DNA of 64,000 nt from Fagopyrum homotropicum. Taxonomy: Eukaryota > Streptophyta > Magnoliopsida > Caryophyllales > Polygonaceae. Positions 37,101 through 48,408 of the stretch are shown here, in pieces (the first letter of the stretch is position 1; each line of letters begins with the position of its first letter). Location: NCBI GenBank assembly GCA_033239125.1, contig BSWB01000005.1, positions 21,319,447 through 21,383,446 of the forward strand, written 5' to 3'. Both the position numbers and the translations under genes were made by a program. The notes beneath the pieces were generated by a model, which worked only from the letters and a program-made list of their open reading frames with translations, did no database searches and was not told the origin of the DNA.

Positions 37101-40100
37101 TTGCAAGGTTGGGGGAGATGGGAAGATCCAAGGGATAGGAGCAGCAACAGAAGAAATAAGCTTAATAGTTTTTTTTAATCTTTTGTTGCCAGTTGCCACA
37201 TTGGTCTAAACTTTTCACACTAAAGACATTGCTTTTTTCTCTTATGGAATTCCATCTTATGGGTAGTGAACAGTTTAATAAGAACAAATGAGATGATGCC
37301 TTTTTTTAGTACTTTGTCCACTTAAGGCAAAGATATTGTGATGATTGCAAAAAATGCAAAAAGCTTATTATTATACCCTAAGGACTTACAACCTTAGAGC
37401 AAGTTGTTAATGACAATTAATGCCCTACTAAAGTTTAGGATCAAGTCAATCTTCAAGCATTGCCAATTGCAACAAAGAATTTGGTTGCATATTTACATGA
37501 CGACGATAAAACATCTCAGAAGGGACAACTGATATAATTTTACTGTTGAAAAATCATATTTTTGTGTACAAACAACAACTAACCAATGTCAATAATCACC
37601 CACTGACCCCATCCCAAAACCAAAACCTTCTACAACTTGCCAAATTTCAAGTAATTCAGCATTTAAGCTGGATTGATATCCCCTGAAATTGAGCATTTAC
37701 TAAATTGCCAAAACAAGTGTTCCTGCTTGTACCGCGTCAACAACTTCGGTTATTGCTGCACACAACCGAGATTTGAAGACGCGAAGCTAATTTAATGTCA
37801 ACTCATCCCGATTACACTACAACTTTAATGCAACAATGTCCTAGAACTGAAATTTTCATACAATATATTACAGCTTACAAGCTCCGTATAGTACTATCAT
37901 AAATACTTCAGAATTGACCTAACAATAATATGTCAATGGCAAGCCAAGTGATCATTAAACCAGACAATTTAGCAAAAATGCACCACTACAAATTGAGCAA
38001 CATATCAGTACGCAAGAGAAAAGCAGTAGATTCATGGAAATCACAAAACTAATAAGCACACAGTTACGATAATACGCACGAATAACGAAATAAAGGTTAA
38101 ACCCTAGCTATGTGTAACAGGTGACAAAAAATTTAAACTATTATGATTATTGACAATACCTCTATTCCTTGTCCAACGAATCGAGAAATAGAGCATCTTA
38201 GCCATGCCCATGGGTGAGGACATCAAAAGAGGAATTAAGAATTGGAGAGTTAGGGTTCTATGATCTGGACGTTCGACAAGACAAACTACAGAGCGGGAGT
38301 GACTGACTTTTCCCTACTCTCTTTTAAAATCAGTTAGATGGGCCAAACTTAGCTCTACTTTGGGCCTGAACTTGGCCCATAAGTAATACATTCACTGATT
38401 CACAAGTCTAAATACACAATTTTCTATTTTTATTGTATGCTTATATAGTTATATGCTCTATAAAAAAAATTAATTCTTATAAATAAAAAGTATCACATTA
38501 GCATGTTTCATAAATAAAAAAATAAAAAATAAATATCCCTTACACAATAAATATTAGATTATGTATTAAAAATAACCTACTCATAAAGGGTATTTTTGAA
38601 AAAAAAATAATTACTACGTATTGTTCAATACTGAAACTGATGAAGTTTTTTTTTCATATCATGTAAAAACTTACTAGAAAATGGTTGTTGGTGGTTTAAG
38701 TTCATGATTTATATTAGATAATGTGTTACTTTGAAAATATTAAATACAATTTTAAAATGATAATTTTGCTAAAAGTTCTATTTTTCTAAGTTTAAAGATT
38801 TTAATGTAATAATTTTTAGAAGTTGAGAGACTATACACGTTACTAACCCAACTTTTATTGCCTTGTATTTTACCGAGAGAAAGAAAACTGTTCATTTTGG
38901 GTCCCGCTATTTCCACGTGGCACCAATTCACCGACACGCCCAATATTCCCTTCGAAGGGTGAGCGCGTGAGTTCTACAGAATTTGTAGCAAGATAGGACG
39001 TGCACGCAACGCGCGAGAATATGCGTGATGCAGAAATACACGTCACTTGCGGCTGTCTCTAAAATGTGACTGAAGGTCAGCGGTAACAAAAGAGACCCCA
39101 CACATCCTCTGGGGCCCGCGCCGGCGCAGGAATATCATGCAAAATTGCAAACCATACCATGCATATTAACGTGAGGCCTCATGTCTTCTTACCCATAGAG
39201 TATATAAATTAGATTTTCGACCTAAATGGTATGTTTATTTTGGAAAAAATATTTAAAATTAATTTTTATTAGATTTTTTTAATAAAATATGGTTTAATTA
39301 TAAAATGATTCATTAAATGTTATCTATTTACAATATAATAAAAATAGGCAATTTTAGTAACTAGGCCTTTTTGAAAAAGTACAGTAATAACTAGACTTTT
39401 TAATGTTTCAATTAAGTAAATATACCCCAATTTTTTGTATTTATTTTCAAACTAAACACACTATTCTCTCAAGGGCTACGTATACACAACACAAAACTAC
39501 AAAAAGCCTAGTAAACCAAAATTGTTTCATAAAAAAAATATTTACATTAATTATATTTTGTATTCTTAACATATCAGTTTTCATTTATAGTCTCTAACAA
39601 CCCATTTATTTCTTTTTGAAATAAATGGAAATTTAATTATATATTTTTCTTTAATTTAATATCATTTACACACGCAAAGTTTCATTTCAAATAACATAAT
39701 CAATAGAACCTTACACTATTTCTCTAGAAAAGAAGATCGGCATACCAGTTTGGTCATCCTAAAACTCAAGCGTTATAACTAGCATACCATTTTGGGATCA
39801 ATATATAAAATGGAATTTGAGCACCATTTTCTGCACCTTATAGTTAATCTCATAAAATGCATTGCATCAAACTCGGTCATATGTATGTACGTGGTCAACG
39901 TTAATATATATTTATATCGTTCATGAACAAATAATATATGCAATTGCTTTGATTTTTATTTCAAAAACTATTGTAAATAAGTAATCATTTAAAAACAAAT
40001 AAACAAATAGTTAAATATAATTTAAATTTTTGAGTCAAACTTCCGGACAATTTTGGTTACTAGGTCTTTTGAAAAACTATAGTAATAACTAGGCTTTTTA

Positions 40101-40880
40101 ATGTTTCAATTAATTAAATATACCCCAACTTTTTGTATTTATTCTCAAACTTTACACACTCTTCTCTCAAGAGATACATTTACTAAAAACAAAACTAAAA
40201 AAAGTCTAATAAACCAAATTGTTTTAACTTCTTACTATATCTTATGTAGTACACAAATTTTTAAAAAAAAGTAATGAAAAAATGAGATACTATTCGCACT
40301 TAGTTCAGTTAATCATGTAAGATAATGAAAAAGTCGCATAAATTGAATAATAAATCATGGGCCGAAGAACGCAGTTAATACGAACATCTATTAAAATTAA
40401 ATTAAGAAACGACAAAGTTAATACAGTGCCAAATGATACCTGTTCACCCCGGTGGCCGTCAAACACGCCGAAGTAGTGCACCGGCACCGGAGTCCTGGAG
40501 TAGTGACTATGAGGAGCGGTACAACCACCGAACTCGCCGCAAGTCATCTTCGTAAAGCCCCTGAGAGTGGTGTGGAAATCCTCCATAGCCGGTCGACTTC
40601 CGATAGAAAACTTAGACGCCCATGCGAGGCCGCGCGTCCTCCCGATGCACTTGTAAGCAGCCAGCTCCGACTTCTCAGCCACCGGCTCCTTCTCCTGCTT
40701 TTTGGAAGAAAATATCCCGCTCCAGCACGAGCGGGATGGTTTCGGAGGATTGGGGCTTAAAAGTGTTTTTGGTTTTCCGGTGACCGGTGAGAGTTCTTGG
40801 ATTTCCGGCGATCTGTGTCGGCGGGGGATACGGTTGAACGTTGGTTCTTCTTGGATTTCTTCGATTTCGGAGATCGGCAT
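31187..40880 (-). CDS. PP2C-family Ser/Thr protein phosphatase, four exons
   Basis: Exons 40880-40440, 33965-33675, 32513-32408 and 31626-31187 (441, 291, 106 and 440 bp) splice in phase to 425 residues; all introns are GT-AG. PP2Cs are metal-dependent phosphatases that remove phosphate from Ser/Thr. Residues 1-75 are a variable Pro/Ser-rich leader; the catalytic domain follows with SRPAMEDFHT, HYFGVFDGHRGEQ, YAGSTASVV, NCGDSRTILCRG, LTVDHK, GVLSLTRAIGDHDLK, MASDGLWDVMSNE and KDNITVIVIDL. The metal-binding Asp and Glu positions are present. Oddities: DGHRG instead of DGHGG; no Trp in the segment where ABA-regulated clade A enzymes have their receptor lock; about 45 extra C-terminal residues ending in a hydrophobic run (YFFFRYACTMAFICIFIF). 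The first intron is 6.5 kb. The clade is uncertain; the C-terminus could be altered by an unseen splice. Confidence 0.9.
34895..35286. mobile_element. Tourist/PIF-like MITE in PP2C intron 1
   Basis: The left end GGGATCGCTTGGTATGATTC and the right end (reverse complement GGGCTCGTTTGATACGCATG) are imperfect inverted repeats; the interior has GGAAT and ATTCC words in both orientations, like the MITE at 19021. TAA and TGA flank it, an imperfect 3-bp duplication. Confidence 0.5.
35530..37690. other. PP2C intron 1 interior, nothing recognised
   Basis: Mixed AT-rich sequence. Longer minus-strand frames near 36800-37130 overlap each other and show no domain. Confidence 0.4.
37700..38223 (-). CDS. 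Possible small two-exon gene nested in PP2C intron 1 (39 residues)
   Basis: An ATG at 38223 opens a 64-bp exon (MSSPMGMAKMLYFSIRWTRN), followed by donor GTATTG at 38159. An acceptor (GTGTGCAG) at 37756 joins in phase to a 56-bp exon reading AITEVVDAVQAGTLVLAI and a stop, giving 39 residues. Upstream on the same strand are two site-II-like words (TGGGCC/GGCCCA, 38340-38385) and a telo-box-like AACCCTAA (38249-38257), typical of housekeeping promoters in plants. It is nested, same strand, in the PP2C intron, and its phase does not fit PP2C exon 2. I do not recognise the protein. It could instead be an alternative first exon. Confidence 0.45.
38245..38390 (-). promoter_or_regulatory. Promoter-like segment with telo-box and site II words
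   Basis: Reading the minus strand: GGGCCAAGTTCAGGCCCA, then AGTTTGGCCCATC, then AACCCTAACTCTCC 25-35 bp before the ATG at 38223. This pairing is characteristic of plant ribosomal-protein and mitochondrial-protein gene promoters. Confidence 0.5.
38400..40430. other. PP2C intron 1, upstream half, with a 185-bp direct repeat
   Basis: 39350-39530 and 40047-40237 are diverged copies of the same sequence (AGTAATAACTAG, AATGTTTCAATTAA, TTCTCTCAAG in the same order). Otherwise AT-rich and non-coding. Confidence 0.7.
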
Positions 40881-41009
40881 TGTTGAGATTGGAGTGGTGG
40901 AGGAGAGTGGAGATGGTCTGAGAAGGAAGGCTTAATTGGGGGGTAATAGGTAGGGAGAAAGAGGGAGGGTTTTAAGGGGGAAAAGTATGAGGTAAGAGAT
41001 GAGGTTGAA

Positions 41010-41035
41010 CCAACGCGTGGCTGTATATATTATCG
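41010..41035 (-). promoter_or_regulatory. Putative PP2C core promoter
   Basis: On the minus strand CCACGCGTTGG (41010-41020) lies just downstream of AATATATAC (about 41023-41032), a TATA-like run some 145 bp before the start codon. ACGCGT is a CGCG/coupling-type plant element. The assignment rests on position and sequence only. Confidence 0.35.
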
Positions 41036-41099
41036 ATGATTTGTATCAATGCAAATCTGGTTGTACTCTAATTAGACTATGAAACGTTTCTGCATGCAT

Positions 41100-43180
41100 A
41101 CTTTGATTGATCATCATCAGATTGGCTGATATACTTACCAGGCTGTGATATTTCAAGCCCTCAATGCTCAATTGGGTTATGACATGTGGCATTGGAGATT
41201 GGGAATCGGAGTTATGCTTCGCAAATTACTTATGGGTGTATGTCAAGTTAATTTAGGCTCTCTATATATATATATGATCCGTAACTTACTTATGGACCTC
41301 AATAACAATTGTTATTGTGTGTAAAGTTTAGGCTATATATATTTATGTATACCTAGAATTATGGTCGGTCAAATAACGTTCGGTTTACACGTTTAAATCG
41401 CAGCATTACATTGTGTAAGGTCAAATTCTAGTACATCGCGGATACGGGGTGATTTGCACAATGTAGTTATGCTTATGGTTTTTTCGTTTAGAGTTGAGTT
41501 ATGATTGAATAATTACTTCTTATAATTAATGAATCAAAGATCAAATTTTAGTAAATGCACGGGAATAAGACCCTCAAGTAAAAATACAACTCTATCGAAA
41601 TTGGTTGTCAATAGATATATTTAGTGTTCAATAAAGGCATAATAAGCACTATCATTCTTATTTTGACTAGAACTCGGGTAATAAAATAGATGAAATCAAG
41701 CAATGAAAATTGTTAACGGTCAAACCCTGTACGTATTTGGAAAGAGTATGTACGGATCAAACTGTTACCGGTCGAATCTTGTACGATTTTGGAAAAAGTA
41801 TGTGCGCTCCCAAAACGTGTATATATTTGTCGTACAATACGTGTATATCACTTTATTTGGTACTATACAAATAAATTTCAAATGTTTTGTATCAAATTTT
41901 TAATTATTTTTTAACATTTGTCAATTTATTTAGCTAAATATGCGTTTTTTTAAGAGGATACTAATTATGCATTTTTTCATTTTCTTGATAAATTTTGCAC
42001 TTTTAATTTTTAATTATTAGAAAAAATAAATGTTATTTCTATAGATCTTATTATCCTATAAAAAAAAGAAAGAGATAATTGAAATATTAGTTTATAATCT
42101 TATGAAGAGTAAAAATGGAAATAGATAATTCCTCTAGAAGCAAAGAGTTAATTGAGATATTTTAGAAAATCCTAGGAAAAATAAAACATATTGGATATCA
42201 CGTTATTACGTTAGGAATTAACATATTGAGTACTACATTTGGGTATTAACATATTGTGTATTACGATTGAGTATTAATATATTGCGTACCAAACTTGGGT
42301 ATTAAAACATTGGGTAACAAAATGAAAGATTGTTTTTCCTTATTGAAAAAGATAATTTAACTAAACTATTTTTTCCCTATAATTATTTAAAAAGATCACT
42401 CATTTAGAAAAGTACATAGTTTGTACACGCTATAAAAAGAAGGGCATACTTTGTACCCGTTATAAAAAAAAGTGCATACTTACCAAATTCACCCAAAGTA
42501 TTTGTTGAAAAACAAAACATAATATAAAATTTATAATCTTAAGTACTTTATTATTTGAATTTAAAAAACCTAGCTCTTAATAGTTCTAGAAGTGTAAAAC
42601 AAATTTAAAAGCAAGTTTACCGGTTCGATTTCAACCAGTTACCACGTAAACAAAGTGATGTGGTGACATCCAATATTGAAAAAGCGGTATTCATCTGTTT
42701 GTTTTAACAAGTCTTCATTTAACATTTGACAACCTTGAAAATTTAAAAGACTATAAATTTGACATTTGTTGTGATATTTATTAACTAGTTACCAACAATG
42801 TTATATTATATGTGTGATCCCATTTTGTTATATTTTTTAAATAAGTTTTTTTAATTAAATACCTTAAAAAATTTCCTTACTTAATCAATTTAAAATAAGT
42901 ATTTTATCATTATCTATAAGATATTTTGTTATGATTTTATTTTAGTAAATTATGTTAACAATCATCTCCTTTTTAAGTTATATTTTTTTATAAAATAATT
43001 ATTTTTTGTTTGTTTATAAAATATAAAAGTTTTTTTTTAAAAAAACCTTCAAATTATATCACTAAAAATAATAGTTATATTAAATTATATTAAAATTTAA
43101 CCGGTTAAGAAACAAAAACAGATAAAAACTTATATTCAATAATAATATATAATTTTTGACTAAATCATATTTAAATAGTC
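41100..43180. other. AT-rich intergenic DNA with short tandem repeats
   Basis: At 42185-42320 a unit of about 34 bp (GGGTATTAACATATTGTGTA type) is repeated four times; at 42405-42480 a roughly 35-bp unit (TATAAAAAGAAGGGCATACT) is repeated two to three times; at 41705-41800 a phrase around GGTCAAACCCTGTACG is repeated. No gene seen. Confidence 0.65.
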
Positions 43181-43189
43181 ACATTTGAT

Positions 43190-43897
43190 TAGGGATGGCA
43201 ATGGATCGGGTGGTGGGTGGATGACCCAATCCGCCACCCGACCCGCGAGAAAATTTCATCCACCCCACCCGACCCGCCACCCGCCAAACCCACCACCCGC
43301 ATCCGATCCACCCGCATCCAACGGATGAAGCGGGTGGATCGGGTGATATTCGGGTGTTCTACGCATTTCCTTTAAATCGATATTAAACTCGGATTCGAAT
43401 GCGGAAAATTAATAAAAATAAAAATAAATTCAATCCGAAAAAGTCTTATCCATAAAAACATGATAAATATAAAGTCAACACAAATCATCCAAGTGGAAAT
43501 ATTATAAGAAGTGTTATAAGTTTAAATTCTTGATAAATAGAGAAATTTAGCAATACATAGCATACAATAAGATCATACTAGGAACTGAATAAATGTACAA
43601 ATTTTGCTAAACAATCACGTAAATCACCAATTTATAAATCAAAAGGAAACTAAAGATCATTAAACGAGTAAACGGTTAATAAATTTATAACGGGTGTAAG
43701 CGGGTGAAACGGGTCGGATGGATGGACGGATGATGGATCGGGTGATGGGTGGATGAAAGGTCCATCCGAATCCGAGCCGATCCATCACCCACTTCATCCA
43801 CCATCCGCTTTCACCCGCTTCATGTCGGGTTTTCACCCTTTTAATATGGATCGGGTTATCGGATGTCCGTCGGGTTCGGATGAAATTGCCATCCCTA
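43190..43897. mobile_element. Non-autonomous hAT element (708 bp)
   Basis: Starts TAGGGATGGCAAT and ends ATTGCCATCCCTA; a perfect 8-bp duplication CATTTGAT flanks it (43182-43189 and 43898-43905). Subterminal zones (43200-43345 and 43680-43880) are crowded with CGGGTGGATCGGGT, ACCCGCC and ATCCACCC words in both orientations. The AT-rich middle has no transposase. Confidence 0.9.
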
Positions 43898-43905
43898 CAT
43901 TTGAT

Positions 43906-44515
43906 ACTTTGACTCAACTCTTATAGACTAAACTTGAAGCCACACAATTCAAATGAAAAAATGACTTACCAAAAAAATAAAAAGAAAGAAGTTAAACCAT
44001 TAAATTTGCATTAAATGTGAAGGTTGAAATTTGTGATAATATGATATCATCATGACGTCAGCTATTTTTATTCTTTCTTAAGGTTGTTGGACACCCAAAT
44101 ACAACCTCTTGTTTTCTTTCTCGGTGCTCGGTGGCCATTTAAAAGAAGACAAAGTTGTAACTTCCTACAACCAACAACCAAACATTTTTTGTGTTGTATA
44201 TGATTCGTTTTATTTGATTAATTAACATTATTTTATATTTTCATTGGATACTATTAGTGTTATTTGAAGAGACCTCACAATATTGTTACATGTATGCAAT
44301 TAGAAATGTTTACGGGTTTTATTCAAACCAGAAACCGGATAATATCGTAAAACTGTTGATTTATAGTCCAAAATTATTGAGTTAAATGATAAATTCATCA
44401 TCGTCTACCGGTTTTGGTTTGTACGAGGGTGAACCCGGAGTTCTATTTATTTTTTACAACTTGACAAACCAACGATTTGAAAACCATCAACTAAACTAAA
44501 ACCGGTGGTTGAAAA
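43906..44515. other. Intergenic DNA before the Ty3 nest
   Basis: No gene recognised. Confidence 0.5.
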
Positions 44516-46237
44516 TGTAAGACCCCAATCTTTTGCTTTCACCGCCCCCACGGTGAAGTGTGCCACCCCTGCGGCAGGCCGCACCCGCGGCAGGGTCAGC
44601 CACCCCTACGGCTGACGACAGATTGCGCCCGATCTTTCTTTCATTCATTTTATCTTCCTTCCATAGATAATATATCTGATATTATATCTTATGGGTCAGT
44701 TTCCTTATCTTCTTTCTAACCTTAAACGTCTTTCCTTCTATCTTTCCAGCCCGTCTCTATATATATTCCCGCCTTTTTCTCCTTTTTTCCCGTTTCTTGC
44801 ATTCGTCTTTAACCCTAAGAGCTGCAGCCGTTCCCTTGCTCCCTTGTGATCTTGCTGAACATGTAAGTTCATAATTCTATGTTCTTCCTTACGTTCATGT
44901 ACTACAACATGCTTCTTTCTTTCTTTTTGTTTTATCCTTCTTTCTCTTCTTTTCTTCTCCTCGAAGAATCAAGTTTAAACCTTGAATCTTGTTGGCTTCT
45001 CGTTGTTGATGTATCGTTGTTCTCAGGCTCTCTAGAGTTAAGTCTTGACGTGTTGGAATCAAAGGTTCGAGCTTTGGTGTCCCTTGCTGTGAGATATGTC
45101 GAAGAGAAAGCCGACAGCGCTTTCTGTCATGCAGCAGCCCCGCGCCTGCACATCCCCGCCCCCGCGGCAAGCCGCCCCTGCGCCTTGTCCAGCCGCCCCT
45201 GCGGTTTCCTCTACAGTAACTCCCATTCTTGTGAGTTGCTTCCTTCCTTGCTTTCCTCGTTCATTTCCTTGATCCTGATGGATGTTCCTTGTTTCCCGAG
45301 TATGCTGTTAGACTAAGGTTGAGCCGTTAGCTTCTAGAGATCTCATAGAGATCAGTGAGACTAGAAGTTATAAACTTCTAGCAACCGTTTCGTTCCTGAT
45401 TCGTGATGCTTGTGTGAACTGGCTTTCCTTACTCCTTTCTTGAGAGAAATTGAGCCGTCTTTGAGTTGGTTGTTGAGCCTTGAGTTACCTTCGAGTGAGG
45501 TAAGTCCCTTGGACTTACTTAGCTTCATTCTGCGTATTAGTTGGATTGTATTGGCTTGTTTGTGTTGTTTATCATGTTTTTAACGGATAACCGGAATAAG
45601 ATTCACCCTTTATAACCTTAATTGGCCCAAGTGTATTATAACCGGGCGGTGAACACTTGTCTAGTTCTATAGGAGACTAGAATGTGTTCTTACAACCCAG
45701 ACCTGTAGGTAACGGATAGTACTGATCTATTCCTATTGGTAGACGGAAGCGGAGGCGAGTTTCAGGAGATTTTCGTGTGACAAAAGAAGTTGAATTAGTA
45801 ATGGATAATCTTAATGAAGATAATAACCGGTTTTGTGCAAGCATGCTATGTGTTTTCTTTACCTTATGTGTGTTTGTTCCTTTACGCTCTTGCTAGTATA
45901 TAGAATGTTAGTTAAAGGTTTATACCGTCGTTGTAGATGTTCCGCAGGTTCAGGATGCTGCTGAGTAATCCGGATGGTGTGGTCAGCCAGGATCCCCGTA
46001 CATTATAGGACGGGATCGGGTTTATGTTTCTTTTGTTGTTTCCCTTTTGTTTTGAACTCGGCTGCGAGTCTTTTACGTTTTCCTTTGTTTGAACCTTTGG
46101 TTTTATATTGAGTTTTGGTTTTCATTCATATGTGTCTTGTTGTAAGATCCGTTGTGTTGTTGCTACTTTGAGGGTCGGGACCCATTGTGCGGTCCTAGCC
46201 TGTAAAGCTTCGAGTTCCCAGAACTTGGGGTGTTACA
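44516..46237 (+). repeat. Left LTR of the outer Ty3 element
   Basis: Begins TGTAAGACCCCAATC and ends TTGGGGTGTTACA, giving inverted termini. TATA box TATATATATATTCCCG at about 44755-44770. Two GC-rich clusters (44545-44625 and 45128-45210) contain CACCCCTGCGGC, CCCGCGGCAGGG and CCGCCCCTGCGG words. The 145-codon open frame within it is not considered real. Confidence 0.85.
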
Positions 46238-46240
46238 ATA

Positions 46241-46260
46241 TGGTATCATAACTCTAGGTT
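46241..46260 (+). promoter_or_regulatory. Primer binding site, initiator tRNA-Met type
   Basis: TGGTATCA followed by a less perfect match, three bases after the LTR end. Confidence 0.7.
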
Positions 46261-46504
46261 GGCAACAATGGCACTCGAATTCTTGTAAAGGTCGGATGAA
46301 GGGGTATAACATTTTCAAAAGGGGTTTTTGTTTTAAACATGTCGGATTGTGATAGATGTACGGGCGACTAGCACTACCTCCGCGGATCTCAGTAGTGTAG
46401 TTTCTTATATGTTGGCCTTTATATGTGCTTTTCTTGGATCTTTGCTTTAGCTTTAGCGTGGCCTTATATCTATATATAGTCTTATATATCTATCCTTATA
46501 GTAG

Positions 46505-46524
46505 ATGACACGCACTAGAGCTAC
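46505..46524 (+). pseudogene. Outer Ty3 gag, first codons
   Basis: ATG followed by codons for TRTRAT, then the Element 2 LTR begins. The continuation is at 56305. Confidence 0.65.
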
Positions 46525-48281
46525 TGATAGCATGAATTATAGTCTATATTTTGGGGTTTGTTTGGAAGTTTTATCTTTAATAATCTGCATGTTTGTATGT
46601 ATATTATGTGATTATATTACCATTTCATCTACCTTTGCGGGAATCGAGGTCTACACCTAGTTTTGTTGTAATCGTAGGTAAAATGGCACGTTTTGCATCA
46701 AAAAGGAGCAAAAGGAGCTATGGAGTCATTGAAGCTACATTCTAGAACATAAGGAAACATCCAGGAAGCATAACCATGGATTAAAGATTCACCTTGGACC
46801 AGATTTGAGAGATTTCATATTCAGTTGTGACTCACCTCGGTTGACTACAGAGTCACCTCGACCGAGGTGATCCAAAGGAGTCGACTCGACCGAGGCAAAC
46901 ACTTGGGACGCGGCGAGAATATTTTATTCTTGGTTGAGATCTTTTATCTTTGGAAAGAGATCTTATATTTTTGGGCTTGACTCTTGGAAGGAAGAAGATA
47001 TACTAGATCATATATTTTACCTATTTTTATGGGAAGAGATCTTTGTAAGGTATCTTATCTTTGGAGAGTAATTTTCCTATAAAAAGGGTCGGATTTCCCA
47101 CAAATCCGAGATCCTGCATAGCATGCTATACTACCGATTGTGTTGAATACACCGCTGCAGCCATACTCCAGTTGAGAGATTTGAAGAACCTTTTTGAAGG
47201 TTGAAAGAATAAAGTCTATAGCTTTTATAGCTTTTTGAAGGGTTTTTGTAAGATCATCGTAGATTCCCTTCTTTGTCATTGTCTTGTTGGATTTCTATCC
47301 AAGGAACGCTTGTGTTTTATAATTGATTCAGTTATTGAAGCCTTTCTCTTAAGGTTTTCTTGTTCAATTATTCTCTTTCTTCCCATATACTTGATTAATA
47401 CTTTCATGATGATGAGTGGCTAATCTCTTTGTGTGATTCTAGGGTGATTGGCTGAAGGTCATGGGAAAAACAATGATAGAATGATCTTAATCATAGTAGG
47501 ACCCTGAAAGTTCGAGTCTTTACCTTAACCCTAAGCATCTCGTTCAGTAGATGAACATCTCGGCCGGGGTGGAATTCGTCTGACCGAGGTGACTTATCTG
47601 ATCCGAAACTGAGAGTTAAGTGTTAGAGTTTGCCAAATCCTATTCTTATTTCACCTTTCCTGGTTCAATGCAAGCCTAGGATGAGACTTACCCGGTAATT
47701 CCTTTGTTTGTTTACCTAAGATCATAAGTGTAGGTAATAAAGGTTTATCCTTTATTGGGGTTTGAGTGTGCTTTCATCCCATCTTTGTGAGTTAGCCTGA
47801 GACTTATCCGGTAAAGGTTGATTCTATTCCCTTAGACGGTGTGTTAGTTTGAGGTTATAGTTCTTTACCTTAATTCCTTGAGACTTACCCGGTAATAGGA
47901 GTTACGGTTTGGGATTAGTGTGTAGTGAGACTTACCCGGTGATCTATTCACACTTTAGTAACACCTTCCCTTTGCAAAATCTCAGCTTTGTCCACTTATC
48001 TTTAGATCTTGAGTTGGAACCACAACTAGATGCTTTAATCCCTAGAACTGCATATTTCCTTTATTGACTTTTATCATCTTTGATTGTTTTAATTGCTTTG
48101 TGGTTAGTAATTGCTAAAGCTTACCTATTCCGACTTTGTTTCACTAAGTCCCTGTGATCCACCCCTGGAATTCCTTGCTTTTTACTACGATTGACCTGTA
48201 CACTGCGGGTTCGCATCCTTGTTTTAAGCTTACATCTAGGGTTATAAATTTAAAGCTTGCACACACCGTTTGGAGCGAACA
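46525..48281 (+). repeat. Element 2 left LTR
   Basis: Begins TGATAGCATGAATTATAG and ends TTGGAGCGAACA. TATA box TATAAAAA at 47079-47086. Near-palindrome clusters at 46832-46900 and 47558-47592; GAGACTTACCCGGTGAT-type words at 47683, 47799, 47880 and 47928; a GTAAGAT donor-like word at 47248. Confidence 0.9.
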
Positions 48282-48287
48282 AGTTTT

Positions 48288-48305
48288 TGGCGCCGTTGCC
48301 GGGGA
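48288..48305 (+). promoter_or_regulatory. Primer binding site, tRNA-Asp type
   Basis: TGGCGCCGTTGCCGGGGA, identical to that of Element 1. Confidence 0.9.
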
Positions 48306-48408
48306 CTTGGTCTAGACCGAGCCGGTTACGGTTTGCTTTTGGGGCACTTGCCCCCGTGTCTACTAACCACTCTACTTGAGTGACTTTTGCAGGTTCTTTC
48401 TTAGGTTT

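Noticed and set aside
36792..37131. Overlapping minus-strand frames in the PP2C intron
   Set aside because: No domain, no splice context, overlapping frames.
44879..45316. 145-codon open frame
   Set aside because: It lies wholly inside the outer Ty3 LTR, has no domain, and its reverse strand is equally open; composition of the GC-rich cluster explains it.
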